64,000 nt of DNA from Leptospira gomenensis (GCF_004770155.1 NZ_RQFA01000080.1:124001-188000), one strand, 5' to 3'; shown: positions 1 through 16,946, counted from the first letter of the stretch. Notes: generated by a model from the letters alone, not told the origin. Translations and numbers: made by a program.

Positions 1-146
1 AAATCGCGTGGGTTTCCGAGATCGATCACAGAAAAGTGGGGAATTCGGAGATGGGGCCGATCACTAAAAAAATTCAAAGTCAGTTTTTCAACTTGGTCGT
101 CAACAGGGACGAAAAATACAAACACTGGCTCACACCGGTATATTAG
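1..146 (+). CDS. ilvE: Branched-chain amino acid aminotransferase, C-terminal end (partial)
   Basis: Only the last 47 codons are present, so the gene is cut by the window edge. The frame beginning at base 3 is open to a TAG and contains GPITKKIQSQFF followed by DEKYKHWLTPVY, which resembles the C-terminal tail of class IV PLP-dependent branched-chain aminotransferases (GPxTxKLQ...HWLTPV). IlvE transfers the amino group between branched-chain amino acids and 2-oxoglutarate in the cytoplasm. Five bases separate its stop from holB, so the two are probably co-transcribed. The catalytic lysine region is outside the window, so the call rests on the tail alone. Confidence 0.7.
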   Translation, partial: IAWVSEIDHRKVGNSEMGPITKKIQSQFFNLVVNRDEKYKHWLTPVY

Positions 147-151
147 GAAAA

Positions 152-1090
152 ATGAATTCCCCCGCGTTTCAATTGGACGAAATCGTAGGTCAAGAAAACG
201 CTCTGACCTTTTTGAAACGTTACGTATCAAAACCGGAAACGATTCCGCCCTTATTGATCTTTCACGGACCGCAAGGGACAGGGAAAGAATCCGCATCCGA
301 ACGTTTTATCAAAAACATATTGTGTTTAGAAGGAACCTCTTGCGGCGTATGCGCTTCCTGCAAAGCGTTTCGAAACAACTCTCACCCGGATTACGTTCGA
401 TTTCCCGAAGAATCCGGAAAACAAATTCCCATCGGAAACGAGGATAACCCCGAAGAGTTTTCGATCCGTTGGTTGATACGATCCCGTTTGAATTATAGAC
501 CGCATCTCTCCAAGGTGCGCTTTATCGTGTTCCCGGACGCTTCCTTAATCGGGCACGAAGCCGAAACCGCTTTGTTAAAATCTTTGGAAGAAGCTCCTCC
601 GTTTTCCAGATTTATTTTTATCGTGGATAACCTGGACAAACTCAAAGAAACGATCGTCAGTCGCGCCATTTGTGTTCCGTTTCGTTATCTAAGTCAAAAA
701 GAACTTTCTAATATTCATTCGCAAATCGGTCTTCCTATCCTTCCGTTTCAGGGAGGAAGTCTCGCTTTTTCGGAATGTCCTCGAGAAGTCATTCAATTGG
801 TTCAGGAAAAAATCAAGGATCGTTTGGAAACTCAGTTGGATCTTCTCAATCTTGAGTCGTGGATTTCGACTTACAAAGACGAACATCCTGAATGGAAAGA
901 AAATTTTTCATACAAAGAATTTTTGGAGCTCGTAAGTCTCGTCCTTATCTATGAATACACGAGAAAAGACTACGAAAACAACCTCGCAAAAATAGAATCC
1001 GTCTTTCAATTTAAGGAAACCGTCCACAAACGAATCACAGGTCTGGAAACGTTCGCTCTGGCGAGATTGTTTTTTCAATTGTCACTCTAA
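152..1090 (+). CDS. holB: DNA polymerase III, delta' subunit
   Basis: This is the clamp-loader delta' subunit, an AAA+ protein that helps load the DnaN sliding clamp. An N-terminal GQENAL box is followed by a P-loop GPQGTGKE at residues 39-46. Four cysteines (58, 64, 67, 70) form the zinc module seen in delta'/tau proteins. An SRA motif near residue 172 stands where delta' and gamma/tau carry SRC. At 312 residues the length is normal. It follows ilvE by 5 bp and precedes the dnaA leader, in keeping with the clustering of replication genes here. The C-terminal half is divergent, as is usual for this subunit. Confidence 0.85.
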   Translation: MNSPAFQLDEIVGQENALTFLKRYVSKPETIPPLLIFHGPQGTGKESASERFIKNILCLEGTSCGVCASCKAFRNNSHPDYVRFPEESGKQIPIGNEDNPEEFSIRWLIRSRLNYRPHLSKVRFIVFPDASLIGHEAETALLKSLEEAPPFSRFIFIVDNLDKLKETIVSRAICVPFRYLSQKELSNIHSQIGLPILPFQGGSLAFSECPREVIQLVQEKIKDRLETQLDLLNLESWISTYKDEHPEWKENFSYKEFLELVSLVLIYEYTRKDYENNLAKIESVFQFKETVHKRITGLETFALARLFFQLSL

Positions 1091-1424
1091 AAACATTCCA
1101 AATATTGAATGTATTCCGCGTTCGATATTTAACACACGTTAGTCGAAACGAGACTAAAATTTCAGAATTCTCCGTTTGAGACATAATTTATTATCCCAAA
1201 CATAAACCCGTTCTTTTTTTCGGAGAAATTTAGGATTCGGGAATTTTCATTTGAGTACAAGACTTCTTTCAAAAATACTGTATTCTCATTCGTACGTTTT
1301 TGGGTCTCCGGAAACGAAGTGAAAAGCCGTCTTATTCGACCGGTTTGGAAATAAATTTCCGAACCGATATCCAAAATGATCCCGTTCTTCGGGATTTTTC
1401 GTTTTATTTTTTTCGGAGGAACCG
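1091..1424 (+). other. holB-dnaA intergenic region
   Basis: This 334-base AT-rich stretch has no convincing gene. A 100-codon reading frame on the minus strand spans most of it and runs into dnaA, but it has no recognisable domain and looks like a chance frame. The region should hold the dnaA promoter; no strong sigma-70 pair stands out. Its last 50 bases carry a hairpin with a T-rich tail and then the dnaA Shine-Dalgarno sequence. Confidence 0.5.
1379..1395 (+). promoter_or_regulatory. Hairpin with T-rich tail in dnaA leader
   Basis: ATCCCG and CGGGAT (6 bp) enclose a TTCTT loop and are followed by TTTTC, GTTTTATTTTTTT and then the CGGAGGA ribosome-binding site. The layout is that of a weak intrinsic terminator placed 30 bases before the dnaA start codon. 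It could attenuate read-through from ilvE-holB into dnaA or act on the leader RNA. The structure is seen; the function is inferred. Confidence 0.45.
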
Positions 1425-2738
1425 TTGAACCTAGCTTGGAATAAAATTTTAGAGGAAGTATCAAAAAAAATCTCTCCTCAATACTATGAAAGGTTCATCG
1501 ATACCCTAAAATTAGAAACTCTCAACGCGGAAAAATGTATACTTTTAGCGCCTTCGGCCACGATCAAAACACACGTCGAACGAAAGTATCAAAGATTGAT
1601 TGAAACCGCGATTTTAGAAACCTACGGTGATAAAATTCCCGTGGAAATTCTGATCGAAAGTAAAACGGCCGCTCCTCTTCACTCGATTTTAGAAAAGTCG
1701 TTCGATCAAAAAGAATTTCAATTCAATCCGGATTATTCTTTCGAATCCTTTGTGGTGGGAGATTCCAACCGAGTCGCCTTTACTGCGGCCAAAGAATGCG
1801 TCCGTAAACCCGCGGATATAAATCCTTTGTATTTATTCGGAAACGTTGGCGTCGGTAAAACTCATTTGTTGCACGCGATCGGATCCGAACTCCTTAAAAA
1901 GGATCCTTGGAAAACGGTTTGTTACGTGGATATATCCTCGTTTATGAACGAGTTTCGTTTCGCACTTCAATCAAGAGAGTTGATCGAAAGTTTTAAGATC
2001 AAGTATCAGTCCTACAATTGTCTTCTGGTGGATGACATTCAGCTCTTATCCACGAACGCGGAAAAAACGCAGGACGAATTTTTCGCGTTGTTCAACTTTC
2101 TCTTTGAAAGAAAGAGACAGATCGTCATCGCTTCTGATCGTCCAAGCTCCGAACTCGCCATCCACGATCGTTTGAAATCTAGATTCGTCACCGGAGTACA
2201 AGCGGACATCCAATATCCGGATCGCGATATTCGGAAAGGGATTGTTGCTCACCATTCCAAAATTATGGATTTGGGATTAAGCGAAGATATTCTCGATTTT
2301 CTCGCGGATCAAATAGAAGAAGATACAAGGCTTCTTTTGGGAGCGTTGAACGACATATATCTTTATAAAAAATCGTATTCTTTATTATTTCTGAATCTTG
2401 AAAAAGTTAAGGAAATCGTCAAAAACCGTCTTTATCGAAAAAAGAACGTGGAGTTTTCCCACGATCGTATCATAGAATCCGTCGCAAAAGAATTCAATTT
2501 GAACGCTTCCGAGATCATGGGAAAAAGTAGAAAAAAAGAACTCATCATACCGCGTCATATCTGCTTTTATCTGCTTCATACCGTGTTTAAAGTGAATAAA
2601 TCGCAGGTGGGAAGATTATTCCAAACGCAACACACTACGGTAATTCACGGTGTTAGAAAAGCGGAAGAACTTCTCTCTTCGAATAAAGAACTTCGTTTTT
2701 TAATCGAGAAAATCGGCTCCAAGTATAAATTGCAGTGA
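1425..2738 (+). CDS. dnaA: Chromosomal replication initiator protein DnaA
   Basis: DnaA is the AAA+ initiator that binds and opens oriC. The TTG start is supported by CGGAGGA four bases upstream. Domain I occupies about residues 1-80. The AAA+ domain has Walker A GNVGVGKT (139-146) and Walker B LLVDD (200-204). Domain IV ends in a helix-turn-helix with HTTVIH at 403-408. The arginine equivalent to E. coli R399 is kept (R377, in IPRH). The residue just before HTTV is Gln402, where most DnaA proteins have Asp (D433 in E. coli). The linker domain II is short. At 437 residues it has normal length. The putative oriC follows directly. Confidence 0.98.
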   Translation: MNLAWNKILEEVSKKISPQYYERFIDTLKLETLNAEKCILLAPSATIKTHVERKYQRLIETAILETYGDKIPVEILIESKTAAPLHSILEKSFDQKEFQFNPDYSFESFVVGDSNRVAFTAAKECVRKPADINPLYLFGNVGVGKTHLLHAIGSELLKKDPWKTVCYVDISSFMNEFRFALQSRELIESFKIKYQSYNCLLVDDIQLLSTNAEKTQDEFFALFNFLFERKRQIVIASDRPSSELAIHDRLKSRFVTGVQADIQYPDRDIRKGIVAHHSKIMDLGLSEDILDFLADQIEEDTRLLLGALNDIYLYKKSYSLLFLNLEKVKEIVKNRLYRKKNVEFSHDRIIESVAKEFNLNASEIMGKSRKKELIIPRHICFYLLHTVFKVNKSQVGRLFQTQHTTVIHGVRKAEELLSSNKELRFLIEKIGSKYKLQ

Positions 2739-2766
2739 TACTGCAGTTGTTTCGGAAGAAAAAAAC

Positions 2767-2788
2767 ACTGTAAATAAACTGTAAATAA
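2767..2788 (+). repeat. Tandem 11-bp repeat in oriC (two TTATTTACAG-type boxes)
   Basis: ACTGTAAATAA occurs twice head to tail with an exact 11-base period, about one helical turn, so both copies face the same side of the DNA. On the minus strand each reads TTATTTACAG(T), which differs from the classical DnaA box TTATCCACA only at positions 5 and 6. They are likely initiator-binding iterons. Confidence 0.65.
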
Positions 2789-2822
2789 ACCATAAAAAAA
2801 TTAGTAATAACGTATCGCATTT

Positions 2823-2832
2823 CTGTAAATAA
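2823..2832 (-). repeat. Third TTATTTACAG-type box in oriC
   Basis: CTGTAAATAA on the plus strand is an exact copy of the 10-mer in the tandem pair 35 bases upstream and has the same orientation. Confidence 0.6.
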
Positions 2833-2952
2833 GACATAATACAAAATTACTGTCGCTTTCATTGGGAAATTTACTTAAGAATTATGTCGGAAACGAAAAT
2901 TCTCTTTTCAAAAAAAATGAGACATATTTCAGTATTCCACAAGAATACGTTT

Positions 2953-2961
2953 TTATACACA
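2953..2961 (+). promoter_or_regulatory. Classical DnaA box (TTATACACA)
   Basis: TTATACACA is a perfect match to the TTATNCACA consensus. It directly abuts the next box, TATTTACAG, on the same strand. Confidence 0.6.
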
Positions 2962-2970
2962 TATTTACAG
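2962..2970 (+). repeat. Fourth variant box, opposite orientation (TATTTACAG)
   Basis: This matches nine of ten positions of TTATTTACAG on the plus strand; the first T is replaced by the final A of the preceding classical box. It faces the three upstream copies. Confidence 0.55.
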
Positions 2971-3037
2971 GTACTACTTCTACAACTGTACAATAATAAG
3001 AATTTATTTAATAAAGAAATACCTTAGGAGAACTAAA

Positions 3038-4159
<1,122 letters not shown>

Positions 4160-4227
4160 GAGTTTTATTCCAGGGAACATACGAACGTGATCGAAACTGA
4201 ATTCCTCCATTTTTGCGGAACGTCGTA

Positions 4228-5325
4228 ATGTTTTTAACGCATCTTTCACTTCAAAATTTCAGAAGTCACGAAGAGTTGAGCCTGGATTTCGATTCCAGGC
4301 TCATTTTTTTCGTGGGTGATAACGGAGAAGGGAAAACGAACCTTCTTGAAGCGGTTTGTATGCTTTCCTGGTTGAAAAGTTTCCGCGAATCGGAGGATTC
4401 CAATTTAATTCGATGGGGAGCATCCAATTACTTTCTCCGAGGAAAAGTAAGGGATAACCGCAAAGATTTCGTTTTGGAAATCGGTTATTCCTCTAAACCG
4501 ACCGTTAAACGGAAATTGAAACTCAATCAGGAAGAGGTGAAAAAAAGGACAGATCTGATCGGAAAGTTCATCACCGTTCTATTAACCCCGATGGATCTTA
4601 AAATCATCGAAGGTGGACCGTCCGAAAGGAGAAAATTTTTAGACGCTTTTCTTTCCTCATTCGATCCGTTTTATTTGGATTGTTTGTTAGAATATAATAA
4701 AATTCTTAAACATAGAAACGCACTTTTAAAAAGCGGTAACGTCGATTCCTCCCTGTTGTCGATCTGGGATAAACGTCTGATCGAAAAAGGTTCGATCATT
4801 TTGGAAAAAAGAAAATCCGTCGTTTCAGAGTTGAACTCGTATTATCGATCGAATCTGGAAAAACTCAGCGGAGGAAAGGACGCTCTGAATCTTTCCTATG
4901 ACCCCGACGTAGACGACGAGGCCGAATTCTCCGAAAAGTTGCAACGTAATTTAGGAAGAGATCTGCGTTTAGGGTATACGTCCGTCGGGATTCACAGAGA
5001 CGACCTTTTTATCGGAGCGGATTCCAGGGACATCACCGAATTCGGATCGCAAGGACAAAAAAGAAGCACCGTAATCGCGTTAAAAGCCGCGACGTTCAAT
5101 TATTACAAACAGGTTTTAGATACGACCCCGGTCCTTTTGATCGACGATGTGATTCGTGAATTGGACGTAAAACGAAGGGAATATTTCGTTGATCTCGTGG
5201 TCAATGCCGGTCAGGCTTTTTTTACGACAACGGACCTCGAGGGAATTCAGGATTATGTCGGAAAATTAGAAGATCAAAAACAGATTTTTCTGATCAAAAA
5301 CGGAGTCGTAAGTCCTTCAAAATGA
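4228..5325 (+). CDS. recF: DNA replication and repair protein RecF
   Basis: RecF is an SMC/ABC-like ATPase that helps RecO and RecR load RecA at gaps. From the ATG chosen here the protein has 365 residues. It carries the [17 protein letters not shown]-terminus, a [14 protein letters not shown]-loop, the [10 protein letters not shown] motif, a GSQGQKRS signature and VLLIDDV as Walker B. A TTG 15 bases upstream is in frame but lacks a Shine-Dalgarno sequence, whereas the ATG has GCGGA about 9 bases before it. The stop overlaps the next start as ATGA, so the two are translationally coupled. Confidence 0.95.
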   Translation: MFLTHLSLQNFRSHEELSLDFDSRLIFFVGDNGEGKTNLLEAVCMLSWLKSFRESEDSNLIRWGASNYFLRGKVRDNRKDFVLEIGYSSKPTVKRKLKLNQEEVKKRTDLIGKFITVLLTPMDLKIIEGGPSERRKFLDAFLSSFDPFYLDCLLEYNKILKHRNALLKSGNVDSSLLSIWDKRLIEKGSIILEKRKSVVSELNSYYRSNLEKLSGGKDALNLSYDPDVDDEAEFSEKLQRNLGRDLRLGYTSVGIHRDDLFIGADSRDITEFGSQGQKRSTVIALKAATFNYYKQVLDTTPVLLIDDVIRELDVKRREYFVDLVVNAGQAFFTTTDLEGIQDYVGKLEDQKQIFLIKNGVVSPSK

Positions 5326-5786
5326 ACGAAGATCCGATTTCTTCCAAAAAGATCGATACTTCCGAATTTCGATCTATTCTTCAGCAATTAGGAATTACGG
5401 AGGAAAGTTTGCGGGAGAAAATTTCCCTTCATACGTTAAGAAACCGTTGGAAGGAAGTCGTCGGCCCGATGTTCGCTCCTCATTCCGAAGTCGTTTCGCT
5501 TCAACTCGGAAAGTTACGGATCGTCGTTTCTCACAACGCTTACAAACAAGAACTGCTTTTTCTACAAAACCGAATCCTGAGACAATCGGCCCAGTATTTA
5601 GGGAAGGGTTCCGTTCGTTCCATCGAAATTTCCGTCGGAAAATTGACCTCTTCCTATCCTTCCCCGAAACCGGAAACGAACGAAAAAAAAGGTTTAGAAG
5701 GTAAAGAAGATTTGATCGCGATTCTTGAAAAAGAAACCGATCCGGAAATCAAAAAACGATACCTCGAGATTCTTCAATATATCTGA
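5322..5786 (+). CDS. DUF721 / DciA-family protein
   Basis: This 154-residue protein has the DUF721 pattern: a conserved tryptophan in [11 protein letters not shown], then a histidine-serine step in APHSEV, then a short beta segment in [19 protein letters not shown]721 includes DciA, which in many bacteria without DnaC or DnaI works with DnaB helicase during initiation. Overlap with recF and position between recF and gyrB support a replication role. A charged tail follows the domain. Helicase loading in Leptospira is an inference from the family. Confidence 0.8.
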   Translation: MNEDPISSKKIDTSEFRSILQQLGITEESLREKISLHTLRNRWKEVVGPMFAPHSEVVSLQLGKLRIVVSHNAYKQELLFLQNRILRQSAQYLGKGSVRSIEISVGKLTSSYPSPKPETNEKKGLEGKEDLIAILEKETDPEIKKRYLEILQYI

Positions 5787-5820
5787 TCGAAAACTGAATT
5801 TCCTTGCCTCCTTACGGTTT

Positions 5821-5839
5821 TCAGGAAAACTATTCCTGA
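5821..5839 (+). promoter_or_regulatory. Hairpin before the gyrB ribosome-binding site
   Basis: TCAGGAA and TTCCTGA form a perfect 7-bp stem around an AACTA loop. Twelve bases, including GGTCTGGAAAA, lie between the stem and the gyrB ATG. There is no T run, so it is not a standard terminator. It could affect translation or leader stability; this is inferred from position. Confidence 0.4.
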
Positions 5840-7780
<1,941 letters not shown>

Positions 7781-7797
7781 TCCTAAGGTAAATAGAA

Positions 7798-10302
<2,505 letters not shown>

Positions 10303-10306
10303 TTCA

Positions 10307-11263
10307 ATGATACGGATCGGAAATGTAGTGATACCCGGGAGAATTTCGCTTTCTCCTATGGCGGGTATCTCCGATTCTCCCACTCGTAGAATTTGCCGGA
10401 AATTCGGAGCAGCCTTTTCGTTCACCGAGTTCGTCAACACCGATGAATTGGTTCACCGCGCTCCGAAGGCGATGAAATTATTTCATTACGAACCCGATGA
10501 AAGACCGATTACGTTTCAAATATTCGGAAACAGATTGGAGAACATCGCACAAGCCGCGGAAATCATTCAAGAGCTAAAGCCCGATATCATCGATTTGAAT
10601 ATGGGTTGTTCCACTCGGAAGGTTTCTTTGCGGGGAGCGGGAGCCGGTCTTTTGAGAAGACCGACCTACGCAGGCAAAATCATAGAGGCGATCAAAAAGC
10701 GCGTTTCCGTTCCGGTTACCGCGAAAATTCGTATCGGTTGGGATTCTCAAAGCAAAAACTATTTGGAAGTCGCGCATATTTTGGAAGAATCGGGTGCGCA
10801 GGCCATTACCGTTCACGGTAGAACCAAAGAAATGGCGTATACGGGTTTGGCGGATTGGGAAGCGATCGGCGAGGTGAAAGCCAAAGCGAAAATACCGATT
10901 TTCGGCAACGGAGATATCTCGAGTTTCCAAGAAGCGAATCAGAAATTACGAACTTATGCTTTGGACGGGGTTTTAATCGGAAGAAACGCGATCGGAAATC
11001 CGTGGATTTTTTCTCCGATTCTAAAACGAGAATTGAGTTGGGAGGAAATTCGAGAGGTGTTGTTGCAACACGCGCTCTGGATGACCGAAGAGTTCGGCGA
11101 AGAATTCGGTCTGGTTCTATTTCGGAAACATCTCGTTAAATATCTCTCCGGTTTGGAATTCGATCCTCGATGGAAATCGGAGCTTTTGGAAATCCGAGAA
11201 TGGAATCGCTTTGAAGATTTGATTTTTTCCGATAAAGAAAAGACCCAAGCGGTTCTCGTTTAA
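10307..11263 (+). CDS. dus: tRNA-dihydrouridine synthase
   Basis: Dus enzymes use FMN and NADPH to reduce specific uridines in tRNA. The TIM-barrel start SLSPMAGISDSPTR binds the flavin, and Cys101 in NMGCSTRKV is the catalytic acid. Later motifs are TVHGRT and a phosphate-binding segment in the IFGNGDIS and GVLIGRNAIGNPW region. The pattern is closest to the DusB group. The gene starts four bases after gyrA, so it is probably co-transcribed. The target uridine cannot be told from sequence. Confidence 0.92.
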   Translation: MIRIGNVVIPGRISLSPMAGISDSPTRRICRKFGAAFSFTEFVNTDELVHRAPKAMKLFHYEPDERPITFQIFGNRLENIAQAAEIIQELKPDIIDLNMGCSTRKVSLRGAGAGLLRRPTYAGKIIEAIKKRVSVPVTAKIRIGWDSQSKNYLEVAHILEESGAQAITVHGRTKEMAYTGLADWEAIGEVKAKAKIPIFGNGDISSFQEANQKLRTYALDGVLIGRNAIGNPWIFSPILKRELSWEEIREVLLQHALWMTEEFGEEFGLVLFRKHLVKYLSGLEFDPRWKSELLEIREWNRFEDLIFSDKEKTQAVLV

Positions 11264-11357
11264 TTCAAAACCTTCCCTCGTTGGAACGTACGACTCGGTT
11301 GATTCGTGTACGACTATAAATCGAAATCGCTTCCTTAGAACGTGAAAAACATTTTCC

Positions 11358-11386
11358 TTGACTATTTTCGGGAACGAACTTAAAAA
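11358..11386 (+). promoter_or_regulatory. Candidate sigma-70 promoter for the following lipoprotein gene
   Basis: TTGACT and TAAAAA are separated by exactly 17 bases and lie about 30 bases before the ATG. The -35 box matches five of six consensus bases and the -10 box four of six. Confidence 0.4.
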
Positions 11387-11414
11387 CTTCGTGAAACGGA
11401 GAAATCTCTACTAT

Positions 11415-12149
11415 ATGAAACAGATAAAGTTATTCTTATTCCTTTTCGTCGCGTTGACGATATCGATCGCGTGTAAAAAGGAAGAAAAAAAAGAAGTTCA
11501 AATTCTGGGGACCAGATTCGCGAATTTCGATCAGTGGATTTACAAGAATCCAGGTTCCGATAAAAAAGAGGACCAAGTAAGTCTTGTTTACGGGATGGAA
11601 GAAGTTACCGGTTTGGAAACGGTCGATGCCGAAGTCGCTTCCAAAAAAGGGAATACCGCCGTTACTTTTATCAAAGTAAGAACCGTGGAAAATAAGGAAG
11701 GGTACGCTCCCGCAAAGAATTTTTCGGAAAACGTCTATTTCGTGTTAAACGATTCGGAGGACGCTTTCGTAAAACCTACGATTACCGCCAACACGAAAGG
11801 AAAATTAAAACGAGGTATGTATTGTCTGGAACAGGAAGTGATCGGAGAATTCTCCAAGGTAACTTGTTACGATTCCATTCTTACGGAAGATAAACTGACA
11901 AACTACTACGACGTTTGGATCAAAACGGCGTCTACTTCTCTGAGTAAGGACGCTTTGTTAGGGGAAACCGTAAAACTTCTCAAAAAGTCCAGCCAAGAAT
12001 TGGTTAAATTCAACAACGCATCTGAAGAGGAAAAAACCAAGATTTTGCAAATAGCAACGGAGTCCTTAAAGAAAGCCGCGGCGAAACAAGACGAGTTTAT
12101 AGCTGACATCAACAATCTTGCGAGTAAATTCGGAATTACTCTCGAATAA
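11415..12149 (+). CDS. Putative lipoprotein, SH3-like region
   Basis: The 244-residue product begins with a lipoprotein signal: a hydrophobic stretch ending in LTISIAC followed by KKEEKKE. The lipid-modified cysteine is about residue 20. The acid/lysine-rich residues after it are common in leptospiral lipoproteins. The middle part, around GYAPAKNF, resembles the surface-loop and strand pattern of bacterial SH3 repeats, but the match is weak. The C-terminus is a lysine/alanine-rich helix. The ATG was chosen because an upstream in-frame TTG lies inside the promoter -35 box. A terminator follows. The function is unknown. Confidence 0.75.
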   Translation: MKQIKLFLFLFVALTISIACKKEEKKEVQILGTRFANFDQWIYKNPGSDKKEDQVSLVYGMEEVTGLETVDAEVASKKGNTAVTFIKVRTVENKEGYAPAKNFSENVYFVLNDSEDAFVKPTITANTKGKLKRGMYCLEQEVIGEFSKVTCYDSILTEDKLTNYYDVWIKTASTSLSKDALLGETVKLLKKSSQELVKFNNASEEEKTKILQIATESLKKAAAKQDEFIADINNLASKFGITLE

Positions 12150-12170
12150 AGAACGTTCCGATTTTCCCAT

Positions 12171-12216
12171 ACGAAAAAAGGGCTTCGACCGTCTTTCGGT
12201 TTGAGGCCCTTTTCGT
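12171..12216 (+). terminator. Intrinsic terminator after the lipoprotein gene
   Basis: ACGAAAAAAGGGC pairs with GCCCTTTTCGT, with an inner ACCG-TCTTT-CGGT hairpin, and ends in a T-rich tract. It lies 22 bases after the stop codon. The remaining bases up to lipL21 hold no gene that I can recognise. Confidence 0.7.
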
Positions 12217-12388
12217 TTTGTGATACTTTGCTTGAGCGGTCTTAGTCTTAGGTCGAAAGCACCGGATGGGTTGGATGTTTCGTCCCGTCTTTCAAATTCA
12301 CCGGTCTAAATTCCATTTCAATGAGCGAAACAGAGTTCTGTACTGAATTCGGTGGATCGAGTTTCAAATAAGAAAGATTATAAATAAA

Positions 12389-12414
12389 AAAACCCCGCCG
12401 TTAAGCGGGGTTTT
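12389..12414 (-). terminator. Intrinsic terminator after lipL21
   Basis: AAAACCCCGC and GCGGGGTTTT form a perfect 10-bp stem with a six-base loop. Read on the minus strand, the stem is followed by a T tract (TTTTTTTATTTA). It lies 31 bases beyond the lipL21 stop. A strong terminator suits a highly expressed gene. Confidence 0.85.
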
Positions 12415-12445
12415 GTAACAAAACAACGTAAGATAAATCTTTCGT

Positions 12446-13048
<603 letters not shown>

Positions 13049-13148
13049 TTCACTAAGTTTATGCAACTCATTTTTTAATAGGTTGCTTTTGAATCGTGTA
13101 TTTCGATGGATTAACTTTCAAAACCGATTTGCGTCGCACTAAATCCCG

Positions 13149-14699
13149 ATGATCAAAAATTTATTTTTTTCCTTACTTTTTATAACACATCCGTTGCTTT
13201 CTGCGGGGATATTATTTCTCCCAGGAAGAGCGGAAGGTAATCTTCCGAGTTCCTTGGAACGTGTTCATGACCGTTCTCAAGAAATTTCCAAGTTCGGAGC
13301 TTTTTATGCGAATCTACTTATAAGAACGAAAGCGGAAACGACGGAAAGATTGAGAGACAGGGAACTTTTCGATAAGTTCCGAGGTACCCGGTTTTCCATA
13401 GAGGATTTCGCAAAAGTTTGCGCAGATTCAACAGCGGAATATCTTGTAAGAGACGAGCTGAGTTTTCAAAATAAAATCTCTTTGGATCGGACCGTTTATA
13501 ACTGCGTTCAAAAAAGATTGGAAGAGATTCATCTTTCGGATGTTTCGGATCCTTTTTTTCTGATGCGTTCCGTGACGGAAAAGTCGTTCCCTTTTTTGCC
13601 GAGTAAACGTAGACAAAACGCGCATTCAAACTTACTATCCAAACCGAGAGAATTGATTTTTATCGTGGATTTGTCTCCTTCCTTTCAGAGGGAACGTGAG
13701 GAATGGAGTACGTTTGTTTCGAACTCATCTTGGGGTGGCAGAACGGGGATTCGGCTCGTATCTTTTGCCGAAGGAAAGGTTTCGATTTTTCCAAAACCCA
13801 AGTCTATGTCGGAATTCCGCTCCCAATTAGGAAGTTTGAAATCCTCGGGGAAATCGAGCTTGGACGACGTTTCAGAAGCTCTCTTTCGCGTAAAAAGAAC
13901 CCTGTTTCAAAGCGGAAATCGATCCATAGATCAGGAAATAATCCTTTTGACGAATGCAAAGGGAAAGATTCCTAATCCGACTTTGTCCTCCGCGTTTCAG
14001 GATTTACAATCCTCCGGATATCGACTTTCTCTTTTTACGGCTCCTTATTTTTCCAATTCGCAAATTCAATTTTACAAGGGAATTCTTCCGAAAAATTCTC
14101 TCTTCGAAATTTCCTACTTCCGGCGTGTAAGTACGGATAAGGATTCGAAGACGATCGTATTTCGAGGTAGACAAATTTACTTTACACATTCCTCAGTGAC
14201 TCCGTCGGAAAATTTATCAGAGACTTCGCTTAATAAAGTTTCGTATGCAGGAAAATATACGGAATCGGAATCGATCAACCCGCTGAACTTCACCGAAATT
14301 TATTCCGAACTTACGGGGGAAAAAATTCTCGGTGCGGAACCGTTGCAGAACAATCTCTCGTATCTCCTCTCGCAAACCCTACTTAAGGATCAAAATCGAC
14401 CGGAAGGAATCGAGGTCCTGATCAAGTCGGGGGAAAAGGCGTTTTGGATTTCTCTTCCTAAGGGAATTCAACCTCCTGCAATCGAAGAGAAGATCGCATA
14501 TCAGACGACTTATGTTCCATCAACGTCCTCGATAGACGGAGTCGTCAATCTTCCGGACTGGACGGAACGATACGCACAATCACCTTCGCAATTGTTGGAA
14601 TGTACTCCGACGCAAGTCAGGAATTATTTCCAAAATACGAATAAAAGTTCCTTCGATTGTATCGTCCGCGGTCAGGTTCTCGAGGTCAAAGGATTATAA
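13149..14699 (+). CDS. Exported protein with a vWA-like domain
   Basis: The 516-residue product has an N-terminal signal peptide of about 20 residues ending near LSAG. From about residue 168 it shows a von Willebrand A-like fold: a hydrophobic strand then a MIDAS-type DLSPS (D174-S176-S178), followed by strand and helix segments such as IRLVSFAEG and QEIILLTNAKG. The N-terminal part is charged and helical. vWA domains bind metal and protein partners. I do not recognise a named family. It is followed after 21 bases by the AAA+ regulator gene and may be co-transcribed with it; vWA and AAA+ proteins often act together, but here the AAA+ protein is a cytoplasmic regulator type. Confidence 0.7.
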   Translation: MIKNLFFSLLFITHPLLSAGILFLPGRAEGNLPSSLERVHDRSQEISKFGAFYANLLIRTKAETTERLRDRELFDKFRGTRFSIEDFAKVCADSTAEYLVRDELSFQNKISLDRTVYNCVQKRLEEIHLSDVSDPFFLMRSVTEKSFPFLPSKRRQNAHSNLLSKPRELIFIVDLSPSFQREREEWSTFVSNSSWGGRTGIRLVSFAEGKVSIFPKPKSMSEFRSQLGSLKSSGKSSLDDVSEALFRVKRTLFQSGNRSIDQEIILLTNAKGKIPNPTLSSAFQDLQSSGYRLSLFTAPYFSNSQIQFYKGILPKNSLFEISYFRRVSTDKDSKTIVFRGRQIYFTHSSVTPSENLSETSLNKVSYAGKYTESESINPLNFTEIYSELTGEKILGAEPLQNNLSYLLSQTLLKDQNRPEGIEVLIKSGEKAFWISLPKGIQPPAIEEKIAYQTTYVPSTSSIDGVVNLPDWTERYAQSPSQLLECTPTQVRNYFQNTNKSSFDCIVRGQVLEVKGL

Positions 14700-14720
14700 A
14701 CTTCTAATGAGGATTTCCGT

Positions 14721-16653
<1,933 letters not shown>

Positions 16654-16727
16654 AAAATTCTCATCTCAAACTGCGCGTAAAAAAAACGGAATCGCTTAAG
16701 CTGGGCAACGGATTCTCCGAAGAATAA

Positions 16728-16936
<209 letters not shown>

Positions 16937-16946
<10 letters not shown>

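Larger units (their letters stand above)
2739..3037 (+). other. oriC: Putative origin of replication (oriC) between dnaA and dnaN
   Basis: This non-coding, visibly AT-rich 299-base gap lies between dnaA and dnaN, a classic origin position. It contains three CTGTAAATAA repeats (reverse complement TTATTTACAG), one near-copy in the other orientation, and one perfect TTATNCACA box. The last 50 bases (about 2985-3022) are almost pure A/T and could be the unwinding element. A TAGGAG ribosome-binding site for dnaN closes the region. Position and repeats are seen; origin function is inferred. Confidence 0.7.

Noticed and set aside
1162..1464. A 100-codon frame on the minus strand across the dnaA leader
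   Set aside because: It runs into the dnaA coding sequence, overlaps its ribosome-binding site and hairpin, has no recognised domain and is compositionally AT-rich.
2046..2054. TTATCCACG inside dnaA, one mismatch from a DnaA box
   Set aside because: It is a single site within coding sequence and may simply encode LST; no cluster of similar sites is near it.
5447..5704. An 85-codon frame on the plus strand inside the DciA-like gene
   Set aside because: It is an out-of-frame shadow of the supported gene with arginine-rich composition.
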